NCBI RefSeq assembly: GCF_009727155.1
Contig: NZ_WNWM01000002.1
Location: 372,001-436,000 of the forward strand
DNA length: 64,000 nucleotides
DNA from: Pseudoduganella dura
GTDB taxonomy: Bacteria > Pseudomonadota > Gammaproteobacteria > Burkholderiales > Burkholderiaceae_D
Direction: 5' to 3'
Part shown: in pieces, positions 54,941-63,132 of the stretch
Layout: each line of letters opens with the position of its first letter
Position numbering within the stretch: the stretch's first letter is position 1
Notes under the pieces: model-generated
The model's input: the letters and a program-made list of their open reading frames with translations, nothing else
The model's database searches: none
Told to the model about the DNA's origin: nothing
Position numbers and translations under genes: made by a program

Positions 54941-55873
54941 TCAATTCAACTGCGTCGCCGTTTCCCGGGCGCGCCGCTGGCGCCGGAACGCGCCCGGGTG
55001 TTCGCCGATCACCTTGTGGAACGCGCGCGAAAACGCCGCGTGCGAGCGGTAGCCCACGTGTTCGGCGGCGCGTTCGACCGTTTCGCCATGGTGCAGCCGC
55101 TGCGCCGCGATCTTCATCCGCAGCAGCAACAGGAACTGGGCGGGCGGCTGGCCGCTGGCATCGACGAAGTGCTTGTAGAAGCTCGATCGCGACATGTGTA
55201 CCGCGCGCGCCATGCTTTCCGTCGACCAGTCGTGCCCGGGCTCGGCCATCAGGCGTTCGAGCAGCACGGTGAATTCCGGACGCCGCGCCAGCGCCAGCAG
55301 GCCGGACAGCACTTCGCGCCGCCGCGCCACGTGGCGTGTCACGTAGAAGAACAGCAGTTCGGCCAGCCGCGAAATCAGCGGCGGTGGCAGGTCGGGGTCG
55401 CCGCCCGCCTCGGCCAGCATCAGGTCGAACACCGTGCCGGCGGCGCGGATCGACGCGTCGTCGGCGCGCAGTTCCACCACGTCCGGGAACGAATCGACGA
55501 TCAGCGTGCTCAAGGTTCCGCGATAGCGGAAGAAGCCGCAGGCGATGCCGGTCATGCCCGGGCCCTCGCCGGCCAGCGGCTGCATGCCGCCGGCCGGCAG
55601 CGGCGCCGCCGGATCCGGATCGGGGCTGAGGAAGTGGGGGATGTCGCGCAGCAGGAAGACACCGTCGCGCGGGCCGAGCCGCAGCGGCGCGCGGCCCTCC
55701 ACGTGCAGCCAGCAGGTGCCATGCAGCACCAGGTGGAAACTGCCCAGGCCGCGGCCCGCCGTCGATGCGCGCCACCGGCCGCAATACTGGCCCACGTGGA
55801 AGGCGGCCGCTTCCAGTTCGATGCTGTCGATCAGCCAGTGCACCAGGCGGTCGGTATCGGCTGCACTGTCCAT
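54941..55873 (-). CDS. AraC-family regulator with cupin-like sensor domain
   Basis: A 310-residue AraC protein. The N-terminal cupin-type domain resembles the AraC_binding_6 group (FHLVLHGTCWLHVEGRAPLRLGPRDGVFLLRDIPH). The C-terminal 100 residues carry paired helix-turn-helix motifs (STESMARAVHMSRSSFYKHF; VERAAEHVGYRSHAAFSRAFHKVIGEHPGAFR). It lies 154 bases upstream of the ABC/flavoprotein operon on the same strand and is its best candidate regulator. Divergent from the sensor kinase. Confidence 0.87.
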   Translation of the reverse strand: MDSAADTDRLVHWLIDSIELEAAAFHVGQYCGRWRASTAGRGLGSFHLVLHGTCWLHVEGRAPLRLGPRDGVFLLRDIPHFLSPDPDPAAPLPAGGMQPLAGEGPGMTGIACGFFRYRGTLSTLIVDSFPDVVELRADDASIRAAGTVFDLMLAEAGGDPDLPPPLISRLAELLFFYVTRHVARRREVLSGLLALARRPEFTVLLERLMAEPGHDWSTESMARAVHMSRSSFYKHFVDASGQPPAQFLLLLRMKIAAQRLHHGETVERAAEHVGYRSHAAFSRAFHKVIGEHPGAFRRQRRARETATQLN

Positions 55874-56024
55874 GGGTTCCGCTTCTGCTAAAAATAGGGG
55901 CGCCCGATTATGCCCGGCGGCGCCGTGCATGGCCACGATAAAAACCGCATAAGCAAATACCCGCGCCGCCGGCCGGTGGCCGGGCAGGTTCGCCGCCCAT
56001 CCGTTAAACTTCGCCTTTGAACCA

Positions 56025-56054
56025 ATGGCAACGAATGGCAACGAATGGCAACAA
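56025..56054 (+). repeat. 10-bp tandem repeat at the sensor-kinase start
   Basis: ATGGCAACGA is repeated at 56025 and 56035, with a third, shorter copy (ATGGCAACA) at 56045. Ten is not a multiple of three, so the three ATG codons lie in three different frames. Only ATG 56035 is in the kinase frame. Confidence 0.75.
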
Positions 56055-56064
56055 CGGGAAATGC

Positions 56065-59055
56065 ATGCGCTGGCGCTGGTGGATATTGACGGTACTGCTG
56101 CTGCCGGTCGTGGCGGCGGCGGCGCCGGCCGACGGCATCAGCCATCACATGCAGCGCTGGACGCAGGCGCAGGGCGCGCCGCTGTCGTCGTACGATATCG
56201 CGCAGACGCCCGACGGCCTGCTCTGGTTCGGCAATATCGGCGGCCTGTTCGATTTCGACGGCGTGCGGTTCCGCCGGCGCGATGCCGTGTACGGGCACCG
56301 GCTGCCCGCCAACAACATCAACCGGGTGAAGGCGCTGGGGAACTCGCTGCTGCTCGGCTACCAGACCGGCGGCGTCACGCTGCTCTCCCCCGGCCGGTCG
56401 CGCGACTGGCGTCCCGGCGAGGACGGCCTGCCGGCCGGCTCGGTCGGCGGCTTCGCCGTGGACGCCGACGGCGGCATCCTGGTGGGCACCACGACCGGCA
56501 TTGCCCGCCTGTCGGGGGGCCGCTGGCACAGGCTGCGCGGCAACGCCGGCAACACCGGCACCCAGTACCTTGCCTTCGACCGCGACGGCACGCTGTGGGC
56601 AAAGACCAATAACGTGCTGCATGCCCGCGTGCGCGGATCGGATACATTCCACGGCGTGGCGAAAATGCCCGACGCCGGCAATCCGATGCTGGTCGATGGC
56701 CGCCTGACGATCGCCGTGCGCGGCCGCGGTTTTCTCGAACTGTCGGGCACCGGCCGGCACCGCCCGCTTGCGGTCGAAACGCCCGGCCGCTACAGCGACC
56801 CCCTGTTTTCCGGCCCTGGCGGGACACTGTGGACGATGCGCAAGGATGGCGTGGTGCGGCTGGAAGCGCGCCACGACGGCACGCTGCGGGCGGCGGAACT
56901 GTTCGACAGCGGCGGCGATATCGCCCGCCTCGTGGTCGCCTCGACGATCGACCGCGAAGGCAACCTGTGGGTTTCCACGCTGGGGGGCGTGGAGCGCTAC
57001 CGGCCGCACCGCATCCGCAGGGCCGCATTGCCTGATCAGATGGCGCAATTCCTGGCGCAGCGCGGGATCGGCGACGAGATGTGGATCGGCGGTTCGCTCG
57101 GAGTGGTGCAGCGCATCGGCGCGGACGGCGCGCGCGGCACGCTGCCGCTGGTCGGCGCTTCCGCCATCCACCGCACCGGGGCGGACCTGGTCTGGGCCGG
57201 CAACGAGCAACAATTGTGCGCGGTGCGGACCGCGGCGCGCCGCTGCTGGCCGCTGCCGCCTCCACTGCGCGGCAACGACGTGCAGGCCATCACCGTGGAC
57301 CGCGCCGGCCGCGTGTGGGTATCCGTCGTGCGCTTCGGCCTGTTCCGCTTCGACGGCGCGCGCTGGGTCCGCGATGGCGGCCTGGCGGGGATGCCGGCAA
57401 TCACGCCGGTGACGATGCTGACCGGCGCCTCCGGCCGTACCTGGATCGGCTATACCGAAGGGCGGCTCGGCGAGCTGACCGAAGCCGGCATCCGGATGCT
57501 GCCGGCCGCCGGCCGCACGATCGGCAACGTGCTGGCGATGCACGAAGCCGGCGGCCGGCTGCTGGTGGGCGGCGACAACGGCGCGGGCTGGCTCGACGGC
57601 GATACCGTCCGGCCCCTGCGGCCGGCCCGCACCGACGCGCTGCGCGGCGTGGCCGGCATCGTGCAGGACCGCGCGGGCGACCTGTGGCTGCATGGCGCGG
57701 AAGGCCTGATGCACATCGCCGCCGATGAGCTGGCGGCCTGGTTCGCCGATCCGGCGCGCCAGCCGGAGTGGGAAATGTTCGATTTCGCCGACGGGCTGCT
57801 GGGCCAGGTGGCCCAGTTGCGCCCCCTGCCCTCGCTCGCGCTCGGGCATGACGGCAGGATCTGGTATGCCACCGCATCGGCGGCCGGGTGGATCGACCCG
57901 GCCGCCATCCACCGCAACCCCTTGCCGCCCACGGTGCTGATCCGCTCGCTGCGCACGCCCCGCGGCGAGCACGCCGCCGTCGATGGCGCGCCGCTGCCGG
58001 AACGGACAACAGAAATCGACATCGCGTTCACCGCCACCGCGCTATCGATTCCCGAACGGGTGCGGCTGCGCTACCGGCTGCAGGGCGTGGATTCCGGCTG
58101 GCGCGAAGTCGAACACGAGCGACAGGCCCACTATACCAACCTCGCACCCGGCAGCTACCGCTTCGACGTGATCGCCGCGAACGAGGATGGCGTGTGGAAC
58201 CGGTCCGGCGCCACGCTGGCGTTCACGATCGCGCCGACCGTCTGGCAAAGCACATGGTTCCGCGCGGCGTGCGCGGCGGCACTGGCGCTGGCCGGGTGGC
58301 TGGCCTATCGCTGGCGGCTGGCGGCGGCGACGCGGCTCGTTGCCGAGCGCGCCGCGGCCCGTATCGACGAACGGGAACGCATCGCCCGCTCGCTCCACGA
58401 CAACCTGCTGCAGGCCGTGCATGCACTGATGCTGCATTGCCAGGTGGCGCTGCTCAGGCTGCGCAACGGCACCCCGGCGGCCGGCGCCCTGGAAAAGGCG
58501 CTGGCCGATGCCGACGCGCTGGTGGCGAGCACGCGCGACGAAGTGATGGCGCTGCGCGGCGAAACCACGCCGGACGAGCTGCTGGCCGGGCTGCGCGCCA
58601 CCGTCGAGGCGCTCGATCCGGATGCCGCCGGCCGGCTGCACGTGGCCTTCGCCGGCCGTGCCGTGGCGCTGCGCGGCGAAGCCGCCCTGGAGATCGGCCA
58701 CGTGCTGCGCGAGGCGGCACTGAACAGCTGCCGCCACGCGCACGCCAGCCGCATCGTGGTGCGGCTCCGGCTGGGTCCCCGGGCACTCGAAGGCAGCGTA
58801 TGCGACGACGGCCGCGGCATCGACCGCACCGTGGCGCGCCGGGGCCGCGTGGGCCACTGGGGCATCGTCGGCATGCGCGAGCGGATCGGGCGGCTCGGCG
58901 GCACGCTCGACATCGGCGCCGCCCCTGCCGGCGGCACGCTGGTGACGTTCCGCATTCCCGCGCACGCGGCGTATGCCGATATTGGACGGAGCACTTCGGG
59001 CCGGCTTCGCGCCTTCGTCCTGCGCGCCCTTGCCCTGCGTATTCGCGGCCGCTGA
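56065..59055 (+). CDS. Two-component sensor kinase with propeller sensor and HisKA_3
   Basis: A 996-residue membrane kinase. A signal peptide (MRWRWWILTVLLLPVVAAAA) leads to about 600 residues of propeller repeats (QTPDGLLWFGNIGGLFDFDG; DRDGTLWAKTNNVL; DREGNLWVSTLGGVER). Then come a Y_Y_Y-type domain (about 640-720), one membrane helix (about 730-750), HisKA_3 with His778 (ARSLHDNLLQ) and an ATPase domain (CDDGRGID, GIVGMRERIGRLGG). ATG 56065 begins the signal peptide; ATG 56035 and TTG 56017 are alternatives. No response regulator is adjacent, so its partner is elsewhere. The organisation suits sensing of extracellular sugars. Confidence 0.9.
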   Translation: MRWRWWILTVLLLPVVAAAAPADGISHHMQRWTQAQGAPLSSYDIAQTPDGLLWFGNIGGLFDFDGVRFRRRDAVYGHRLPANNINRVKALGNSLLLGYQTGGVTLLSPGRSRDWRPGEDGLPAGSVGGFAVDADGGILVGTTTGIARLSGGRWHRLRGNAGNTGTQYLAFDRDGTLWAKTNNVLHARVRGSDTFHGVAKMPDAGNPMLVDGRLTIAVRGRGFLELSGTGRHRPLAVETPGRYSDPLFSGPGGTLWTMRKDGVVRLEARHDGTLRAAELFDSGGDIARLVVASTIDREGNLWVSTLGGVERYRPHRIRRAALPDQMAQFLAQRGIGDEMWIGGSLGVVQRIGADGARGTLPLVGASAIHRTGADLVWAGNEQQLCAVRTAARRCWPLPPPLRGNDVQAITVDRAGRVWVSVVRFGLFRFDGARWVRDGGLAGMPAITPVTMLTGASGRTWIGYTEGRLGELTEAGIRMLPAAGRTIGNVLAMHEAGGRLLVGGDNGAGWLDGDTVRPLRPARTDALRGVAGIVQDRAGDLWLHGAEGLMHIAADELAAWFADPARQPEWEMFDFADGLLGQVAQLRPLPSLALGHDGRIWYATASAAGWIDPAAIHRNPLPPTVLIRSLRTPRGEHAAVDGAPLPERTTEIDIAFTATALSIPERVRLRYRLQGVDSGWREVEHERQAHYTNLAPGSYRFDVIAANEDGVWNRSGATLAFTIAPTVWQSTWFRAACAAALALAGWLAYRWRLAAATRLVAERAAARIDERERIARSLHDNLLQAVHALMLHCQVALLRLRNGTPAAGALEKALADADALVASTRDEVMALRGETTPDELLAGLRATVEALDPDAAGRLHVAFAGRAVALRGEAALEIGHVLREAALNSCRHAHASRIVVRLRLGPRALEGSVCDDGRGIDRTVARRGRVGHWGIVGMRERIGRLGGTLDIGAAPAGGTLVTFRIPAHAAYADIGRSTSGRLRAFVLRALALRIRGR

Positions 59056-59119
59056 AGCCAGGCGTTAGTACCGCGCGGAACGGCACCGCGCGGGGCAGCA
59101 CTGCCGCTGAACCTTCCGG

Positions 59120-60550
59120 CTATACCAGTCCGGTCAGGTAATACACGGCGATCACGAAGAACACCGCCGCGGTCTTGATGACGGTGATGCCGAAGATATC
59201 CTTGTACGACTGCTTGTGCGTCAGCCCGGTAACGGCCAGCAGCGTGATCACGGCGCCGTTGTGCGGCAGCGTGTCCATGCCGCCGCTGGCCATCGCCACC
59301 ACGCGGTGCAGCACCTCGAGCGGGATGCCGGCGGCGTTGCAGCCGGCGATGAAGCTGTCGGCCATCGCCGCCAGCGCAATGCTCATGCCGCCGGACGCGG
59401 AACCGGTGATGCCGGACAGCGTGGTGACCGAAATCGCCGCGTTCACGAGCGGATCGGGAATCCTGCGCAGCGATTCGCTGACGGCGATGAAGCCCGGCAG
59501 CGCGGCGATCACGCCGCCGAAGCCGTATTCGGAGGCCGTGTTCATCGCCGCCAGCAGCGCGCCGCCGACAGCCGCCTTGGTGCCTTCCGCGAACGAAGCG
59601 CGAATGCGCCGGAACGCCGTCACGCACACCAGCAGGATGCCCAGCAGCAGCGCGCCCTCCACCGCCCAGATGCCCACCACCGTCTTGATCGGCGTTTCCA
59701 CCGGCGCTTTCAGGCCCGGCAGCAGGTCGGCCGTCAGCGTGTAGCTGGTGCCGTAGTGCTGCGCGATCGCGGCGGTCAGCACGTAGTTGGCGACGCCCAC
59801 CAGCACCAGCGGCGCGACCGACAGCAGCGGATGCGGCAGGTCGGCGGCCGCCGGGCCGGCGCCCCCACCGCTGTCCTTCTCGCCTTCCTTGTCGTCCTTG
59901 CGGTCGTCCACGCCATACCCCTCGCCCGTCGCCATCACCGAGCGGCGCCGCCACTCCAGGTAGAACATGCCGGCGATCACCGTGGCGATCGCGCCGACGA
60001 TGCTGAGCGATGGCGCGGCCCAGCCGGTGGTCTGGAAGAACGTGGTGGGGATGATGTTCTGGATCTGCGGCGTGCCGGGCAGCGTATCCATCGTGAACGA
60101 GAACGCGCCCAGCGCGATCGCGCCCGGCATCAGCCGCTTCGGGATGCCGCTCTGGCGGTACAGCTCCGCGGCGAACGGGTACACGGCGAACACCACCACG
60201 AACAGCGACACGCCGCCATAGGTGAGCAGCGCGCACACGGCCACGATGACCGCGTTGGCGCGGCTGCTGCCGATGTAGCGGATCGCGGCATGCACGATCG
60301 ATTGCGAGAAGCCGGCCATCTCGACCAGCTTGCCGAAGACGGCGCCGAGCAGGAACACGGGGAAATACAGTTTCACGAAGCCGACCATCTTTTCCATGAA
60401 GATGCCGGAGAAGACGGGAGCGACGGCGGCCGGTTCCGTCAACAGCACGGCGCCCAGCGCGGCGATGGGGGCGAACAGGATGACGCTGTAGCCGCGGTAG
60501 GCGGCGAACATCAGGAAAACCAGGGCGGCGAGAACGATCAGGAAGGACAT
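59120..60550 (-). CDS. GntP-family gluconate/organic-acid permease
   Basis: A 476-residue permease with about 12 membrane segments and GntP-family stretches: FGKLVEMAGFSQSIV, GGVSLFVVVFAVYPFAAELYR, SGITGSASGGMSIALAA and GGMDTLPHNGAVITLLAVTGLTHK. A charged, Lys/Asp/Glu/Gly-rich cytoplasmic loop (DDRKDDKEGEKDSGGG) is longer than usual. ATG 60583 is an alternative start, and neither start has a strong ribosome site. Gluconokinase lies 2 kb away, which makes gluconate a plausible substrate, though the C-terminal features also fit other hydroxy-acid carriers. Confidence 0.83.
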   Translation of the reverse strand: MSFLIVLAALVFLMFAAYRGYSVILFAPIAALGAVLLTEPAAVAPVFSGIFMEKMVGFVKLYFPVFLLGAVFGKLVEMAGFSQSIVHAAIRYIGSSRANAVIVAVCALLTYGGVSLFVVVFAVYPFAAELYRQSGIPKRLMPGAIALGAFSFTMDTLPGTPQIQNIIPTTFFQTTGWAAPSLSIVGAIATVIAGMFYLEWRRRSVMATGEGYGVDDRKDDKEGEKDSGGGAGPAAADLPHPLLSVAPLVLVGVANYVLTAAIAQHYGTSYTLTADLLPGLKAPVETPIKTVVGIWAVEGALLLGILLVCVTAFRRIRASFAEGTKAAVGGALLAAMNTASEYGFGGVIAALPGFIAVSESLRRIPDPLVNAAISVTTLSGITGSASGGMSIALAAMADSFIAGCNAAGIPLEVLHRVVAMASGGMDTLPHNGAVITLLAVTGLTHKQSYKDIFGITVIKTAAVFFVIAVYYLTGLV

Positions 60551-60649
60551 TGGGGGGCTATCGTTGGGTTGGCATGCCCCCATGCTAACGAATTCCCCTG
60601 CTTCGCGTGCACACGGCTGGCCGCCGGTGCACGGTGCCGTCCGGAGGCG

Positions 60650-60952
60650 TCAGTGGAAGATGCCGACCGCCAGTTCCGCCCAGATCGTCAGCAATGCCAG
60701 GGCGATGGCCGTGCCGGCGATCAGCCGCGAGGAACGCGTGCGCAGCTTCGCCATCGCCAGTTCGAACGCCAGGCCGCTGCCTGCCAGGAGAACGGCGGCG
60801 GCGGCGAAGTCGACCACCCCCCAGCGGAATTCCCCGCCGGACAGCGTCGATACGGCGGGAACCAGCAACAGCGCTCCCGTCACTGCGAGCACGCGCAGTA
60901 CCTTGCGGGCCGAAAACGGTTTTGCCGGATGGCTGTGCGTGACGGTTTTCAT
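60650..60952 (-). CDS. Small three-helix membrane protein
   Basis: A 100-residue inner-membrane protein with a basic N terminus (SHPAKPFSARKVLRV), then three hydrophobic helices. The middle contains RWGVVDFAAAAVLLAGSGLAFELA, similar to short conserved membrane proteins of unknown function in many proteobacteria. GGGAG precedes ATG 60952 at good distance. No known role. Confidence 0.75.
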   Translation of the reverse strand: MKTVTHSHPAKPFSARKVLRVLAVTGALLLVPAVSTLSGGEFRWGVVDFAAAAVLLAGSGLAFELAMAKLRTRSSRLIAGTAIALALLTIWAELAVGIFH

Positions 60953-61090
60953 GGATCGCTCCCGGCTCGATGTGCGAACCGCCATCGTAGCACCGGTATT
61001 GCGGCATATGCATGGCGATTGTGACAATGTGCGACATTTCACCGCCTGCCGGTCGCGTATAGTCGACAGACCGACTTCCGAGGAAACAGC

Positions 61091-62212
61091 ATGAAAAGCC
61101 TTGCCGCCGTTGCGCTCACCGTGATGCTGCACTGCCATGCCGGCGCCGAACCCCTGCGCATCGAACGAAGCGTGGCCACGGATGCCAACACGGCCGGCGA
61201 CGTGGTCGGTGAAACCCGGTACAGCGACGGCACGCGCCGCGCCGTGCTGTCGCGCGACGGTGTCGTGTCCGAGCTCGGCACCCTCGGCGGCGGCGAGAGC
61301 TACGCCACGGCGATCAACGAGCAGGGCACGATCATCGGCGCCTCGCTGACGGCGGCAAACGAGTGGCATGCGTTCGTCTACCGCGTGGGCCACGGCATGC
61401 GCGACCTGGGCACGCTGGGCGGCCGCGGCAGCCACGCGGTGGCGCTGGGCCGCAAGGGCCACGTGGCGGGCTACGCGGATACCGCGGATGGCTCGTACCA
61501 GGCATTCGTCTGGCACGACGGCCGCATGACCGGTCTCGGCACGCTCGGCGGCAAGAACAGTTACGCCACCGCGGTCAACGCGCTGGGCCACGTGGCTGGC
61601 GCCGCGCACAATGCCGAAGGCTACCGGCGCGCCTTCCTGTACCGGCCGGAGACCGGCATCGTCCAGTTACCCACGCTGGGCGGCCGCGCCAGCGTGGCCA
61701 CGGCGGTCAACGACCATGGCGTCGTGGTCGGCGCCGCGGAAACGGCGGACCGGCGCTGGCACGCCTTCCTGTACGACGGCACGCGGATGGTCGACCTCGG
61801 CGCGAAAATCTCCCGCGGCGACACGTTCGCCACCGGCATCAGCCGCGACGGCAAGATCGTCGGCACGATCCGCGTCAACGAATACAAGTCCTACAGTTTC
61901 GTGCATGACAAGGGCGCCACGCGCATCCTGCCCAACCTGCGTGCCGACGGCATCGTGGCGAAGATCACCGACGACGGGCAGTTCGTCGGCGCATCGAGCC
62001 TCGGCCGCAAGTTCCAGGCCAGCGCCATCCGCAGCGGCGAGCCGTCCGCAGCGATGACGGAGCGGGAGAAATTCGACCTCTTCATGTACACGCTGCTCGC
62101 GCTCTCGTTCACGGCATGGGCGCTGTGGCACGTGGGGCCGGACGTGCGCACGTGGTGGCGGCATCGGCAGCAAACGCGTCGCCCCGCCGTTGCGGGGCAA
62201 CCCGGCCTGTAG
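61091..62212 (+). CDS. HAF-repeat beta-propeller protein with C-terminal membrane helix
   Basis: A 373-residue exported protein. After a signal peptide (about residues 1-18) come about six to seven repeats of the HAF type, about 40 residues each, with DLGTLGG, SYATAIN or AVN and the HAF-like WHAFVY/QAFVW signature (AFVYRVGHGMRDLGTLGGRG, AFVWHDGRMTGLGTLGGKN). Near the C terminus MYTLLALSFTAWALWHVG is a membrane helix followed by a basic tail, so the propeller is probably periplasmic and anchored. Function unknown. Confidence 0.82.
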   Translation: MKSLAAVALTVMLHCHAGAEPLRIERSVATDANTAGDVVGETRYSDGTRRAVLSRDGVVSELGTLGGGESYATAINEQGTIIGASLTAANEWHAFVYRVGHGMRDLGTLGGRGSHAVALGRKGHVAGYADTADGSYQAFVWHDGRMTGLGTLGGKNSYATAVNALGHVAGAAHNAEGYRRAFLYRPETGIVQLPTLGGRASVATAVNDHGVVVGAAETADRRWHAFLYDGTRMVDLGAKISRGDTFATGISRDGKIVGTIRVNEYKSYSFVHDKGATRILPNLRADGIVAKITDDGQFVGASSLGRKFQASAIRSGEPSAAMTEREKFDLFMYTLLALSFTAWALWHVGPDVRTWWRHRQQTRRPAVAGQPGL

Positions 62213-62340
62213 GCGCCGCGCCCGTCGCATTCGGCCATGCCGCCCGCCGGCGCAGGTTGGCCGGCATGCCCGGCCGTGACGGCGAGCGCATCATCGTGTT
62301 GCAAAAACCACATTCGCCACAATCGTTTTCGCTCCGCACA

Positions 62341-62360
62341 AACTGATAGCGCTATCAGTT
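62341..62360. promoter_or_regulatory. Perfect 20-bp palindrome, LacI-type operator upstream of gluconokinase
   Basis: AACTGATAGCGCTATCAGTT is a perfect palindrome with the central CpG typical of LacI/GntR-type repressors. It is 162 bases upstream of the gluconokinase start, in a 309-base gap. Confidence 0.8.
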
Positions 62361-62480
62361 TCAGCCCTCTCCTCAGAGGGAGAGACGCACTCCCCGATGT
62401 AATGAACGAACAATGACCTGACTGCGTTATGCTGCAATGCAGCACAAACAACGCTTTACGGAACGGGAAATTCGGGAAGA

Positions 62481-62493
62481 TGATAGCGCTAAC
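62481..62493. promoter_or_regulatory. Second LacI-type half-conserved operator near gluconokinase
   Basis: TGATAGCGCTAAC repeats the core TAGCGCTA (62484-62491) of the upstream palindrome, 137 bases away. It lies 29 bases from the gluconokinase start. Two spaced operators suggest DNA looping by a LacI-family repressor, which is not encoded in this window. Confidence 0.7.
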
Positions 62494-62521
62494 TAGCCAA
62501 TTCGATAACCTGGAGACCCCG

Positions 62522-63052
62522 ATGACACAAACGATCGCCCCGCCAACGCCTTCCGCCAGCACGGCCCGCTGGGTCGTCATGGGTGTCTGCGGTTGCGGCA
62601 AGAGCACTGTCGGCAATGCCCTGGCGCGGCGCTTTGGCGTGGCCTTCATCGAAGGAGACCAGTTCCACCCGGCGGCGAACGTTGAAAAAATGTCGGCCGG
62701 CGTGCCGCTGGACGACGACGACCGCGCCGGCTGGCTGCAGGCGCTGGCGGACCAGATCCGGCAGGCGCGCGAAAGGAACGCGGGCCTGGTGGTGTCGTGC
62801 TCCGCGCTGAAGCGCCGCTACCGCGACCTGCTACGGCAGGCCGATCCCGGACTGCGGTTCGCGCACCTGCACGGCCCGCGCGAACTGATCGCCGCGCGGC
62901 TCGGCGGGCGCGCCGACCATTACATGCCGCCGGCGCTGCTGGACAGCCAGCTGCGCGACCTCGAACCGCTGCAGCGCGATGAAGGCGGCCTTGCCCTCGA
63001 CATCGCCCTGCCGCCCGGGGAGCTTGTGGAACGCATCGCCGGACAGGGCTGA
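62522..63052 (+). CDS. gntK: Gluconokinase
   Basis: A 176-residue P-loop gluconate kinase. Walker A GVCGCGKST is at residues 21-29, followed by GDQFHPAANVEKMSAGVPLDDDDRAGWL, the substrate-binding signature of GntK, and VVSCSALKRRYRDLLR. The frame is open from 62429, but ATG 62522 has GGAG seven bases upstream and gives the family length. It makes 6-phosphogluconate, entering the Entner-Doudoroff or pentose phosphate route. A LacI-type operator pair precedes it, and a TonB-dependent receptor follows 80 bases later. Confidence 0.93.
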   Translation: MTQTIAPPTPSASTARWVVMGVCGCGKSTVGNALARRFGVAFIEGDQFHPAANVEKMSAGVPLDDDDRAGWLQALADQIRQARERNAGLVVSCSALKRRYRDLLRQADPGLRFAHLHGPRELIAARLGGRADHYMPPALLDSQLRDLEPLQRDEGGLALDIALPPGELVERIAGQG

Positions 63053-63132
63053 ACCGGCCGGCGAGCCGCATCGTCATTGCAAACAAGGCCGCGCCCTCCG
63101 AGCGCGCCGATCGTAAAAGAGTGGAGACAACC

